Of a DNA stretch of 64,000 bases, positions 10,937-21,792 are shown one piece after another. Origin of the DNA: Isochrysis galbana. Lineage: Eukaryota > Haptophyta > Isochrysidales > Isochrysidaceae. The stretch spans positions 204,701 to 268,700 of the forward strand of contig CM030940.1 in the NCBI GenBank assembly GCA_018136815.1. Direction: 5' to 3'. Position 1 is the stretch's first letter. The number at the start of each line of letters is the position of its first letter. The translations under genes were made by a program, and so were the position numbers. The notes below the pieces were generated by a model, which searched no databases, was not told the DNA's origin, and was given only the letters and a program-made list of their open reading frames with translations.

Positions 10937-13397
10937 CTAAAGGCATTTGGAGGGGTTATTGGCACGCTTCGACGCACGCGTGGGGTAGCGACTCGTGCCA
11001 TTTGGACTATGGCATTGCAGGCGGACCCGTCGTGGCACACGCTTGGCGCCACTCGGCAGCTCATTGGGGGACGGCACGAAGCGGCGCAGGAGCACAGCGG
11101 CAACGCACAACGAGAAAGGAAGGTAAACGGCGCACACGAAGACGCACACAAGCCCATCTGCACACCGTGGGTCGGAATGATCGGAGTAAGTGGGAATCCT
11201 ATCCAAGTGGTGGGCAGTCCTAAGGTTGTGCAACGCGGCGGCAATTGTCTCACCCGTGCGATGCGCAAAGGCCTCCCCGGCTCTTCCCATGGCCAGGAGT
11301 GGAGGTACACCCCAAAGCCAAGAGACGATGAAAAGCGCGCCGGCGGGTGAGCTGATGGCAAGGGCAAGGGCGTCCACGACCACCGGCCGCCACGCCGCCT
11401 TCAGCTCGGAGTCAAAGGCTCGTGGCGGTGGTAGCGCGAAGGCCGCCAAGAGTGCAAGGCTGCACGCCGCATGCATGGCGAGTGGGATGTTGCTCGCAAC
11501 AAGCAGAGAGGATAAGAACGCGGCCGACGTACAAGCGCCAGCGGATAATATATCTGACGACGGGATACCGGCAGTGCCATCAGCCCAAAGGCTTGCCTTA
11601 CGTGCAATGCAAAACCATATGAATTGGACGACAAGGAGGAGGGGAAGCATAGCGATCCCGGGTAGCGATGGCCAGGGCAACGGCCACGCCAGCGCCGGCA
11701 GCAACAGCAGCGCAGCGCCGGCGGCATGTGTGGCGGCAATGACTTTGATGGCGAGTGCGTCTCCAGTCTTGATAGGCTTGCGAGCAACAACGTGCGCGGC
11801 CGCGCGCAGCCCAAGCGAGGCGAGCGGCAGGCCAAGGAAGAGGGGTGCGGCGCGCGAAAGGGGCAAGAAGGACGACGCAGACAAGGGGAAGTAGACGTAA
11901 TGCGAGTGATGAAGGGCCTCGTGCAAATTCGAGAGCGAACGTACGACGAGCTGGAGCAGTGACAACACCTGGCCGTCGGCCACGCCGTCCCCGAGCGAGG
12001 CAGCTCCTGTGGAGCACTTGCCAGACCGGTCGGAGTACATGTGCAAGCTGTCGATGCCCAAGTCAAGCGCGGGGGCGTGCGGCGACTCCGGGTGGCCACC
12101 CATTGCCTGCCCAGCGGAGAAGGCCAGCAGGGTCGCCGAAGGCCGGAGCGCCAAAGTGGCCTGATGCAGAGCCTTGGAGACGAGCGTCTTGAAGGCGCTT
12201 AGGCCGCGTGCCGCGTTTCGCTTAATTGCGGCTGCGCCTGAAAGGTGTGCCCACGGCCCTATAGTGAGATTGTGCGCGCCATAGGATTCGGGGGCAGCAC
12301 AACGTGGCGGGCGGGGCCAATCGTGCCTCACCAATGCGGACGGTCTCAACGGTCTGGCGACGTCCGGTCGCGATGGCGAGAGGCACGCGGACCGCAGGCA
12401 GCTGCGCAACACGCCAAATGACCGAATACAAGTCCAAGTTGGCCAGCCGCCCAGCATGGCCACGCAGCTCGACGCAAAGCGAGGACTCGCGCCGGTTGCT
12501 GTTGTCGCTGTCGCTGCCACATAGAGAGAGAGTAAGCGCCTGTCGGATGAGTCCGCCTCCTCGCCGGATAGCCAGAGCGGTGCTCATTGCCTTGTTGGAG
12601 AAGCCCGCGTTGGCTTGTGCGCCAGGCGATCCATCGAGCGGAGTTTGCAACGTGTATTGACTTAGGAAATAACGGAGCGGAGCGGCCGAACAGCCCGACG
12701 TCCGGTGTGTAGCGGTAGCCCAGAGACCGGACTCGCTGCTCGCCGCTATCGACGGGTAGGCGCAGCTGCAGCAGCTGGGAAGGTGCAGGAGCACGTCCTT
12801 TGCAAGCCACTGAGCATCAGTGCTGGAGGATGGGGCAAGGGGGGCATAGCGGAGCTGTCAGCAGCGCAGCGCAAACGGAGGGTAGGCGCCCGTGGCGCGG
12901 GCCCGACAGAAGCAGGTGGATCGCTCCGGGTTATTTGCAGCTCACAGGATTCCCGCTAGCTCGACGATGAGCGCAGCGATTCGCGCCTCCTCCTCAACAG
13001 AAGAGGGGACCTCGCACTCTCTGCTGATTGAGAGCAGAATCGCCTCCCTCCCGTCACCTCGTCTCGCGCGAATACGGGCAGCTACCGCATCGCAATCACA
13101 TCCCTCGCCGTGATCGGACCACACCAGTTGTGTCTCTGCACGCAACGAGCGTAGAGAGGAGAGCAGCCAGCCCCTCTTCTCCCTAGCGCTGGTCTGCAAA
13201 GTCCACCGAGGGGGGGCAGGCTTCCCGCCTTTCCCCCAGCGGCTCTGCTGATTCTGAGGCGCTGCGAGACCAGCAAGCAAGCCAGGCTCGTCGACGTACA
13301 TGCGCTCACCCACCCACTCGATGCACACAACGCTCGCAACCACCAGAGCAGCCATCGCCACTGAGCAGCGCCAGAGAGATGAGGGCGACATGGGCAT
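10937..13397 (-). CDS. GAA1: GPI transamidase complex subunit GAA1
   Basis: Exons 13397-12946, 12822-12332 and 12237-10937 join in frame (GTGAGC...AG and GTGAGG...AG) to about 747 residues. The family is the GAA1/GPAA1 subunit of the ER complex that attaches GPI anchors to proteins. Landmarks in family order: an N-terminal signal-anchor ('MAALVVASVVCIEW') followed by 'MYVDEPGLLAGL'; 'WLAKDVLLHLP' at the exon 1/2 junction; 'VELRGHAGRLANLDL'; 'LHEALHHSHYVYFPLSAS'; then several C-terminal membrane helices. It is longer than the ~620 residues usual in animals. The far C-terminus (last ~60 residues) is basic and may mask an unrecognised intron. An alternative Met lies at 13442. Confidence 0.82.
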
Positions 13398-13442
13398 CGC
13401 GCAGTCCAACCAACAATCCTTGGAAGAAATCACCGTAATCAT

Positions 13443-13784
13443 GGGTTTTTATTAGGGTAACGAGGGCAGCCTTGACCACCGAGCTGAGCGGCGGACAGCT
13501 CGTCCCTCGCGCATTTAAAAAGTGCTCGGCCGCCTGCCCGGGGAGAGGGTTTAAAACAGTTTTATTTTCTTGCCGGCCCGAGGAGCGTCCGTAGACAGTA
13601 GACAGTGAGCTTTATTAGTTTACGCAGGTGAACGCCAACGGAGGAGCGGCGCGCGAAGACCGGGGAAAAGAAAGAAGGTAGCCTCCCCCTCCCCCCTCCC
13701 CCCCTCGGCGTCGTCCGCTACAGCGCCGGTGGCGCCTGGAGGTGGCCCTCGGCCCTTGGGCAAGCTCGACAGGGCCGAGCCCTC
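13443..13784. other. Upstream region of GAA1, no gene seen
   Basis: GC-rich spacer that would hold the GAA1 promoter. No repeat copy or coding region was identified. Confidence 0.45.
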
Positions 13785-14085
13785 CGGTAGCCCGGTCACT
13801 CACTAGGGGGGTGCGGAGAGCAACATCGGTAACGAGCAAACGGAGGCCTAAATAAGCTCCCAATAGGTTCTGGTATGAGAGATGAGCAAAAAAAATGGGG
13901 GCTCCTCCGGCGAAATTTTCGAAAAATGGCCAATTTCAGGCCTCCGAAGACCCCACATGTAGAAAAGTATCAGGGCCCCCCCTCCGGTATATTTTTACTA
14001 ATGCCCTTCATGCAAGGGAATCACAACTAGTGACGGAGCCATGAACGCTGCCAGCGAACACAGTCCGCAACATTTGCGTCTCTAC
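13785..14085 (-). repeat. Dispersed repeat E, copy 2
   Basis: Plus-strand text from 'cggtcactcactagggggg' through 'ggttctggtatgagagat' and 'ccctccggtatattttt' matches 26945-27250. As reverse complement it matches the segment 10535-10735 downstream of the subfamily C ORF. It probably represents the 3' portion of that retroelement. Confidence 0.75.
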
Positions 14086-14546
14086 ACATTTTATGATCAT
14101 CAACACGCATTTCAATTGACTCCAATGTGTACATGAGTTTCATAACGACAACCGCTCACAAAACGCTACAACTGCCGCAAGGCGAGAAGGCCCGACTTTG
14201 CACCAAGACTGAACGGGCTGCCGGCACTTAAGGGTAAATCCTGTTGTATTGTATAACCCACCAAGCACCATATTGACAGATGACGCGGCTGAGATGGCCG
14301 AGAGTGATGGAATGGCGGGCTGGACCACCTCCTCAGCAGAGGAAGGCGGGAGGACTGGCTTGGGCGAGGGCGAGCGCGACGACGGAGCGGACATGATTGG
14401 GCGGGTCGGGATTGATAGGCTAGGGTTGAGGGATTGATTGGAGGGGTTTGGTGCACCGATAGGGTGTTGAGAACGAGGGACGAGAACGGGAACGGGAAGG
14501 AGAACGAGAGCGACGAACGAAGAACGACAGACGAAAGACGGATAGA
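14086..14546 (-). other. Possible start of an LTR-type coding region, unproven
   Basis: On the minus strand an open frame with Met near 14393 ('MSAPSSRSPSPKPVLPPSS') lies just inside the two-copy repeat at 14547-14833. A repeat followed by a leader and then a proline/serine-rich frame is what an LTR element's gag start looks like. No protease, RT or second LTR was found, so this stays a guess. Confidence 0.25.
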
Positions 14547-14833
14547 GTCCGATGGACCGACGAGATGACACCACACTCACGTCAACACTCTCCACACTTA
14601 CGTATCCTTATCACGGAACGCACAGGAAGGAAGGAAGGAACCTACTGACAGACCGAACGAGGAAGAGAATGCCGACAAGAGAGCGACGGGGCGACGGACG
14701 ATCCGACGGGGGCGACAGTTACGCACAAGAATAAGGAAGGAATCTTTCGAAACCCCTTAAGTGAGTTGATGAAGACCGAAGTAAAACAGCGCTACGATAT
14801 AATCCAATAACGGCCAACACCTGAGGGGCTGAG
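14547..14833. repeat. LTR-like dispersed repeat, copy 1
   Basis: Matches 35375-35641 closely from 'ccgatggaccgacgagat' to 'ggccaacacctgagggg', differing by point changes and a small indel ('ggaaggaaggaa'). Trimmed to TGGACC...CCAACA it has the TG...CA ends typical of LTRs. No flanking target duplication is visible. Confidence 0.8.
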
Positions 14834-15350
14834 GGCTGAGCAGGCCCACGACGCTCCTTCCCCCCATTCATAGAGCATTTGGCCGGGGCTATGAGTCTAT
14901 GTTATCTGGTGGTAGGGTAGGAGAGGAGGGAAGCGATGCGCTTTATGACCCTATTTTTGATATCAGTTGGAGTGTAGTTTTATAAATAGCATCGGCCAAT
15001 ACCTATACAAACCCAGGAAAACCTTGGGAGAACCTACAGCTCCGAGAATCCAAAAAAAAGAATAGAGTTCTTGCGAGCGGCGAGACCACGCAAGTCATGA
15101 ATCCCTCCATGGTCACTCCGCCGAACGCACACCCGCAGAATAAGCACGCGCGGGATACAGCTGCGACGGCGGCTGTGATGCGGTAGGCTGTAATCGCATC
15201 CATGGCATTGGCGCATGTTGCAGGCGCTCCTCCTTGTATTTGCCGGCCGCACTGCGCGTGAGAGTGCAGCGAGCGCCCATCACGCCCAACTCTCACCCAC
15301 CTTGCAGGCGGCGCACGTGGTGCTTGGCGCACTGCAGCCGATGCGCCCGC
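14834..15350. other. No gene seen, 3' side of RRS1
   Basis: Mixed-composition spacer. Open frames here overlap one another on both strands and none shows protein-like conservation. Confidence 0.45.
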
Positions 15351-16475
15351 TCACTTCTTCTTCGCCTTGCCGGCGGCCGCCTTGTTGGCGGCCTTACTCT
15401 TGACTTTGGCGGTCGCCTTGCCCTTGCCAATGCCGCCTCCTCCAGGGGCAGGCTTCGCCTTCTTCCCCGGCCGCGCGGTGGCTGACGCTTTGGCCAGTTT
15501 GGCCTTCCGGTTGGCCTTCTCCTCCTCGAGCCGTGCGACCTTGCTCGCCTTGTCGGCGTCGACCGCGCGGGCGCGCACAGTCGTCCGGACGTGGTCCTCG
15601 GCGAAGAGTTTGCCGGCGACAGACTTGGTCCTCTCGGCGTCGGCGCGCACGTCCGCCGCCACGGTCGCCGAGGCGTACTGCTTGCGCACGCCCTTACCCT
15701 TGGATGGCTCGTGCTCGAGCTTCCGGTCAAAGCGGCCAATAGAGGCAGTGGAGACCTGCGAGGCACGCATTGCGTTCTTGAGGTACTCCCTTTTCTCGGA
15801 GCGGTCAGCCAGTCCCGACGCAATAAGGCTGCCGCCAAGGCTATTGCCTGCGCCCGCTGCCGCCGCTGCGCCCTTGCCGCGCGAGGTGAGGCCGGCGGCG
15901 TGTGCCGCCTCGAGCCGATTTCGCTCCTCCTGCCTCTTCTGCTTGGAGCGCGCCTCCCGCTTCTTGACGGCGCGCTCCTCGAAGGGGTCAACCGAGCCGT
16001 CATCTCCCGGCTTGGCTGGAATCAGCCATGAATTCATCTGGTCATCCGCCTTGTTTGCCCTGCCGTAGCCGTACCGGGGCGCCCATTTCCCGGTCGCCTC
16101 GTCCCATACCATCTTGGAGCGCTTCTTCTTCACGATACCCTTGGCGGCGGCGAACTTCTCCCACCTGGTGAGCGGCCGCGGCTTGGGGAGCGGCTTCTCA
16201 CGAGGCAACGCGGTCGACGGCGTGGGCAGTCGGATCGCCGACTTGTTAGGCTGCGAAGAGAGCAACGAGTAGAGCTTGTTGGTGAGCAGCTGAGCGTTGT
16301 CTCTCGCCAGCTGCCTGAGGCTTTCGGGAGAGAGAGAGGCCACAGGCGATGGATCTGACGCGACGAGCTGGCCCAGATCGTACGCAAGGTCATCCTCCTT
16401 GTCCACCGCCGTCGACGGCCTCCCTGTCGAAGAGGAGGCCTGGGAGAGAAGAGAGCGCACGTCGAGTGCTGTCAT
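15351..16475 (-). CDS. RRS1: Ribosome biogenesis regulatory protein RRS1
   Basis: 374 residues without introns, starting 'MTALDVRSLLSQASS'. RRS1 acts in the nucleolus with RPF2 to load 5S RNP into the pre-60S subunit. Family landmarks: 'YDLGQLVASDP', 'LARDNAQLLTNKLYSL', 'LPREKPLPKPRPLTRWEKFA', 'AKGIVKKKRSKMVWDE' and 'WAPRYGYGRAN'. An alanine/lysine-rich basic tail ends in repeated Lys, as is common for nucleolar proteins. I chose the Met at 16475 because the 27 residues ahead of it come from a GA/CT microsatellite. Confidence 0.92.
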   Translation of the reverse strand: MTALDVRSLLSQASSSTGRPSTAVDKEDDLAYDLGQLVASDPSPVASLSPESLRQLARDNAQLLTNKLYSLLSSQPNKSAIRLPTPSTALPREKPLPKPRPLTRWEKFAAAKGIVKKKRSKMVWDEATGKWAPRYGYGRANKADDQMNSWLIPAKPGDDGSVDPFEERAVKKREARSKQKRQEERNRLEAAHAAGLTSRGKGAAAAAGAGNSLGGSLIASGLADRSEKREYLKNAMRASQVSTASIGRFDRKLEHEPSKGKGVRKQYASATVAADVRADAERTKSVAGKLFAEDHVRTTVRARAVDADKASKVARLEEEKANRKAKLAKASATARPGKKAKPAPGGGGIGKGKATAKVKSKAANKAAAGKAKKK

Positions 16476-17160
16476 GAGAGGGGGAGGAAAGAGAGAGAGA
16501 GAGAGAGGAGGAAAAGGGAGGGAGAGGTTGCGCAAGGGGAAGGGGAGGAGGGGCACGGAGCAAGTGGGAAGCGGTGGCCCGTGGGCGAGAAGAGCGAGAG
16601 GGAGAGAGAAGAAGAGAGAGGCAGAGAAGACGAGGGAGAGAGAGGGAGTGAGGAGAGAGGGGAAGGGGGGGGGAGGGGGAGGGAGGGAGGGAGAGGGAGA
16701 GAGAGCGGCGCGGCGGGGGAGAGAGAGACGTCGCCGGACGGGACGCGCGGTTAGAGGCGATACCGGGGGGAGGGAGTGGGTGGGAGGCGATACCGGGGGG
16801 AGGGAGTGCCCGCAGGCTGCTGGCGGCGCTAAAAAACAAAAGTCCGGGGGGGGGGTCTGTCTCTGTTAGGGCCAGGTCAGAATTTCGTTTGAAACCCGCC
16901 CAAATTTCTTCGGATATTTCGCTCAGATGCTTCGCGTTCACTGCCCCAAATTTCGCAAATATTTTGCGAGGCGCGAGCGCTCCCGCGCCCGCGCGCTAAC
17001 CAGACCTGGCTACCTATACATAGCCATATAGCATATTGCATATGGCCCCGCCGCCGCTGCTATCTGTATTTGGCTACATGAATGGGCTTTTCACTTTTCA
17101 CCTAGATAGAGCGAGGATTGACACTCATTGACTCTCGTTTGCGCAACGTTAATTATTAAA
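16476..17160. other. GA-rich upstream region of RRS1
   Basis: 16480-16740 is purine-rich microsatellite on the plus strand (GAGA/GGGAGG). A 27-bp unit ending 'cgataccggggggagggagtg' occurs twice in tandem at about 16760-16808. 16860-17160 is plain spacer. Confidence 0.6.
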
Positions 17161-17830
17161 GTACTTAAAAACTATTGTTATAGTTTGAACTATGGAGCGT
17201 GCCGCGACCGCTCCCGAGCCCCAGGCGACCCTCGCCACCGCGCCCCACCTGGGACGCCCCACGCCGCCCGAGGCGGCTCGTCAGAAAGCCCTCTCAGAGC
17301 CCATCCAACCCATGCAAACCACACCCGCGCAAGCGCGCGGGGTGGCGAGCACTGGCACCGAACAGGTTGCCACCATGGCTCTGCGCATCATGCAGGGGGT
17401 CTTGGAGACCCCCTCCAACAGTGGGAAACCCTCCCACCCCAAGAGCACCTCATGTGGGAGGGCAGCTCAGCTGCCCTCCCTATGGAGGAAACCTCTACCA
17501 TCAGTGCACCCAACATGGGCCAACCTACTTTTATAAGTGGGGGTCAATGGGGGCCTCGCGCCCCCCTCTCTCCATCGCGGACACCCCCCGGGGTGGGCCC
17601 GTACAATCAACCCCAGCCCCTGCCCTTTGGCAGGGGCTGGACAATCAACACTCTGGCCCAGACCCCTAGTGGGCGCGGGCCGAGACTCGCACTCCCACGC
17701 CCAGCATGGGCCTGCCCTCGAGCTGACTCCCCCCCCTCCCCTGGTCGCCAGGCATACAGAGGCCACTGGGAGGCTCCAATGGCCAGCGTGGCAAGCGTGG
17801 GAGAGGCAGGGGGGGCCAGGGGCTGAGCCC
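17161..17830 (+). mobile_element. Retroelement subfamily B, 5' end and ORF1 fragment
   Basis: Starts with AAACTATTGTTATAGTTT (7-bp stem, TGTT loop), then 'gaact' and ATGGAGCGTGCC at 17192. The 114-residue frame begins 'MERAATAPEPQATLATAP'. Another 5' end of this subfamily is on the minus strand at 44388-44605. The later part (17480-17800: 'cttttataagtgggggtcaat', 'gactcgcactcccacgccc') recurs at 58496-58618 and 49287-49414. It is truncated, with no RT. Confidence 0.7.
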
Positions 17831-18375
17831 CAGCCTCCACTGCCCCCTGAGCTGCCCTTGCTGGCCCTCTGGGAGCCCCCAAAGGCCCTCTGAGAGCAGG
17901 CCGTGGCGCGCCGCATGGCGACGCGCCGCAGGGAGAGGGGCGGAGGAGAATGGAGAGAGGGAGAGGGGGGAAGTTGCGCCCCCCCCGATGGAGTGCGGTA
18001 AGAAACGGGCCCCGTTTGCGTTAGCAAACGGGCGAAGGGGGGCGGCTGGCGACAGGAGGGGCGAGAAGAAGGGAGTGGCTCAAGACGTCCCTGTGGCAGG
18101 TATCGATCGGGGGGCGCAGTCATTTATTTCTTCGAGGACTGCTCGCGGCGCGAGCTGTAAGGGCCGTTCTGCTTCACGACGAGAGGTCCCTCCCCCCCCC
18201 CCCGGTGTTTTTCCCCGGAGAGTCGGCCGGCGTCGACCGGTCCGCCTCAATGGGTTTTCCCTCATTGTAACTTGTGGGGAGTTATAATGGGAGCCGGGGG
18301 TTTGCGAGGGGGGAGATTTGAAGGGATGCATATGTGTATGTGTCTGTGCCATCACTTCAAGGCGTGCGGGCAAGT
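17831..18375. other. GC-rich spacer
   Basis: No supported gene. Contains short poly-C/poly-G runs near 17980 and 18190. Confidence 0.45.
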
Positions 18376-18442
18376 GCGCTGAGGGGTGTCGTGATAGTAC
18401 CGGGCTAGTGGGAGTAGTGGTACTAACGCTCAGTTGTTTTAT
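18376..18442 (+). repeat. Short dispersed repeat, copy 1
   Basis: 'gtgcgctgaggggtgtcgtg...ctaacgctcag' occurs again at 36157-36224 with few changes. No function assigned. Confidence 0.75.
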
Positions 18443-18489
18443 TATTATTGCACCCAACATGGGAGGGCACTTCACAACCATCAACCCCA

Positions 18490-18862
18490 TACGGAGAGCA
18501 CCCCATGCCTCTGTTTTCCAACTTGTTGACACAATTCTCGTCTTCACCCCACTCTTGTGGGCCACTAGTACCAATCACTCAGTGCCCTGCCTTGGGCCCT
18601 CTCTCAACGCAAGACTCCCTCTCCCACTCCCCCTTCACACCACAACCAACCCAAACGGCACGAACCCCCCCGCCCTCTGTTCAAAGCACCAAAAATTTCA
18701 ATTCAAGACACATGTTGATACACTTTTCGTTTTCACCCCACGCTTGTGGGCCACAAGTACCTACAACTCAGTGCCCTGCCTTGGGCCCTCTTTCAACACT
18801 TCACTCCATCTCCCACTCCCTCATCCCACTACAACCAACCCAAGAAGCACAAACCCCCTCGC
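18490..18862 (+). repeat. Diverged tandem duplication, ~188-bp period
   Basis: Two units share 'ttcaccccac.cttgtgggcc', 'ctcagtgccctgccttgggc' and 'caaccaaccca'. The second starts about 188 bp after the first. The array abuts the 520-bp repeat that starts at 18863. Confidence 0.8.
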
Positions 18863-19376
18863 CGCCAAAACCTTGACCGAGAAGAAAGAAGCAAGGACCT
18901 ACAAGCCAAGGGTAGCGGACCTAGGGAATGTGAGAGGAAATTTCCGAACGCCAACGCCAAACGCCGGAAGGCAACGAAACCCTAACCAAGCCAAGCAGAA
19001 CCTACGAAGAACTACAGGCCTGGACGACAACGAAAGTGAGCATGTCCCAAGGAAGAACCGGAACCCAACAAGAAACAACAAGCCTTGCAAGAAGCTAAAC
19101 AATAAGCCTTCACAAGGTAACTCGAGAGCCTGAGACAAGCGCGCAGCGAGCGACAGGCGACCTGGCTCCTTTGGGTCAAGAAGATTGCCCGAAAGGAGGA
19201 AACCTGGAATCTAGACCTGACAAACAGGCTAGAAGGAACGAAACGAGAACTCGAATTCTAGGTCGCTAGGGACGAACCCTACCAACCTAGATGTACCTGA
19301 GCTTCACCGTGTGGCCGCACGGCGAAGGACCTGGAAACAAGAGCCTGGAAATCGCATCATCTAGGATGAATGCGAC
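18863..19376 (+). repeat. Dispersed repeat, 514 bp, copy 2
   Basis: Second copy of 5391-5910. Identity holds from 'gccaaaaccttgaccgagaa' to 'gatgaatgcgacac'. The flanks differ entirely from copy 1. Confidence 0.9.
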
Positions 19377-19875
19377 ACCCACCCCCCACCACCTTGGACT
19401 CTTGGCCTCTTCACATGCACCTGCCAACTCGTGCTCTCAGTTTATTTGCGCTGCCCTCCCCTTTGCGCACGCGCCACGCGCTGCACGCTGAACACCCCCC
19501 CAGTATAAGTATAACAATAGCGATACTAGAAGTTATAATGGGGGTGTAAGCTGATATTAGTACTGATGTAAGTACTGATGTAAGTGTAAGCTCAAACCCA
19601 CCTTAAGCTTACGGACTGACAGCCCAACTAGGACTATCTTAGCACGCACCGGTTCGGCCCAATGGGTTTAGTCTAAGATGCGCTCAGGCTCTAGATACAA
19701 TACCATTGGAGATGAGGTCCCCACCGACGTCCCCCTACGTGAAGCAAGAAGGGCGGCGAGCCGCAGACGGAGAGGAGCCATTGTTCCATGATGTGTGGGA
19801 AGGGAAGACTCTTGTCTCTCGTCCTTCGCCGAGGCATTCACGGCTCATTCCAAGCGATGCGGGGCCGCAAACTTA
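19377..19875. other. No gene seen
   Basis: Spacer with a doubled 'tactgatgtaag' phrase near 19560. No supported ORF. Confidence 0.45.
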
Positions 19876-19879
19876 CTAA

Positions 19880-19910
<31 letters not shown>

Positions 19911-20043
19911 TCTCACTGCAGAAGTCTGGGCGGGAGAGTCTACACAAAGGATGAGCGCGAATATAAACTACAAGAGGGGTGTGACCGCCGCCCTCTCACC
20001 ACCACTCTCTCTCTCTCCCTCCCTCTCTCCCTCCCCCCCCCCC

Positions 20044-20075
<32 letters not shown>

Positions 20076-20542
20076 GTGCAGGAGATGAGAGGGAATGCGT
20101 GCCGAGTCGAGTGAGAAGCCTCTCGAGAAGAGAGAGGAGTTCTCAGCGAGAGAGGAGATTTATTGATGTAGGAGAACTCTCTCCCCTCTCGCTTCTCTCC
20201 CCTCTCGCGTCCAGCTCTGACGTCTCTTTCCTCTTCCCTCCCCGTTTTCTCTTGGTAAAGGGGGGTGTGCGGACCCCGTCTCGCTCGGCAAGGAGAGGGG
20301 CGGCGGGAGAGAGAGAGGGAGAGATTGGGGGAGATCTCGAGCCAGCCGGATTCCCCCTCTCTGCTGGCTCCAGATCTCCCCCAATCTCCCCCTCCTGGCT
20401 CGAGATCTCCCCCAATCTCCCCCTCTCTCTCCTCTCTCCCGGAGAGGGAGACTTTAGCGAGGAGAGAGAGAGAGGGAGGAGAGAGAGAGGGGGGGGAGAA
20501 GAGAGGGAGAGGAGGGAGACTTTGGGGGAGATCTGGAGCCGG

Positions 20543-20614
<72 letters not shown>

Positions 20615-21461
20615 GGAGAGAGAGAGAGAAAGAGAGGAGATAGAGGAGGAAGAGAATAGAGAGAGGAGAGTGAGGGGGAAGAGAAGGGGGGGGGAAGAGG
20701 AGAGAGAGAGAGAGAGGGGAAGAGCCCGCCGCCGGCGAGGCCGGCCTCGTCGACCACCTCCCTTCTCTCGTACGATCGAGAAACCCACCTCTATACTCTT
20801 CTCTCTCTCTCCTCCACTCTCAGCGTTCTCTACTCTCTCTCCCTCCCTCCCACCTCTCCCACGCTCTCTCCCTTCTCCCTCGTCTGCCCCTGTCCCTCTC
20901 TCCTCTCTTCTCCTCAAACACAGACGCCTCTCAGCCCCCCTCCCCCGTCCCTCTCTCGCCCCTCTCTCCCCTCTCTCGCCTAACGCTCTCTCTCCCCCCC
21001 CGCCTGGCCTCGTCTCCCTCCCCCCCCCGGGGCTCCAACGCCCCCCCTCCCTCTCTCCCTCTCTCTCTCTCTCTCTCTTTCTTATCTCTCTCTTATCTCT
21101 CTCTTATCTCTCCCCCTGTCTCCCTCCCTCCTTCTCTCTCTCTCCCTCTCTCCCCCTCCCCCCCCCTCTCTCTCTCTCTCTGTCCCCTCTCTCCTCCTCC
21201 CCCCCCCTCCCCCCCCCCCCCCCCCCATGCGGTGGGAGCTCTCTCTCTACTCCCTCTCTTTCTCTCTTTCTCTCTTTCTCTCTTCTCTCTCCACTCTCTT
21301 TCCCTCTCCCCACCCCTCACTCTCCGCACACGACGCGCGCCCTCTTTCCGAGTCTCTCTCTCGCTCCACCCTCTCATCTATTAAGAAGAATCACTCGACA
21401 CACACCTACACACACACCCCTCCTGCCAGCGAGAGAGGAGGAAAGACTGAGAGGGCACCTA

Positions 21462-21507
<46 letters not shown>

Positions 21508-21790
21508 ACCGATTGGGACAGAGACTTCTGCACGCGTCGTCGTCAGCTCACCGCTCCCTCTCTGCTCCCACTCTCTCTCTCCTTCTCCCTCTGCTCTCCC
21601 TCTCCCCCTCTCCCCCCTTCTCCCTCTACTCTCCCTCTCTCCCTCTCTCCCTCTCTCCCTCTCCCCCTCTCTCCCTCTCTCCCCCTCTCCCCCTTCTCCC
21701 TCCCCCTCTTCGTCTCCCCCCCTCCCCGCCTCGTGAACGCTCCCCTCTCCCCCCCTTCCCCCTCCCCCCCTCTTCCCTCTCCCCCCCCCA
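19876..21790. repeat. Long CT/GA simple-sequence domain
   Basis: Nearly 2 kb of purine/pyrimidine-biased DNA that switches strand bias: CT at 19876-20080, GA at 20450-20720, CT at 20800-21790. It has pure runs of 30 bases or more near 20560-20610 and 21465-21505. All long frames here encode Ser/Leu or Arg/Glu runs and I reject them as genes. A perfect 24-bp inverted repeat is embedded (20322-20345 with 20395-20418). Confidence 0.92.
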
Positions 21791-21792
21791 CC

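Noticed and set aside
19876..21790. Long open frames (up to more than 600 codons) through the CT/GA domain on both strands
   Set aside because: They consist of Ser/Leu/Pro or Arg/Glu runs that any stop-free CT or GA repeat produces. Only the part after 21793 has protein-like sequence.
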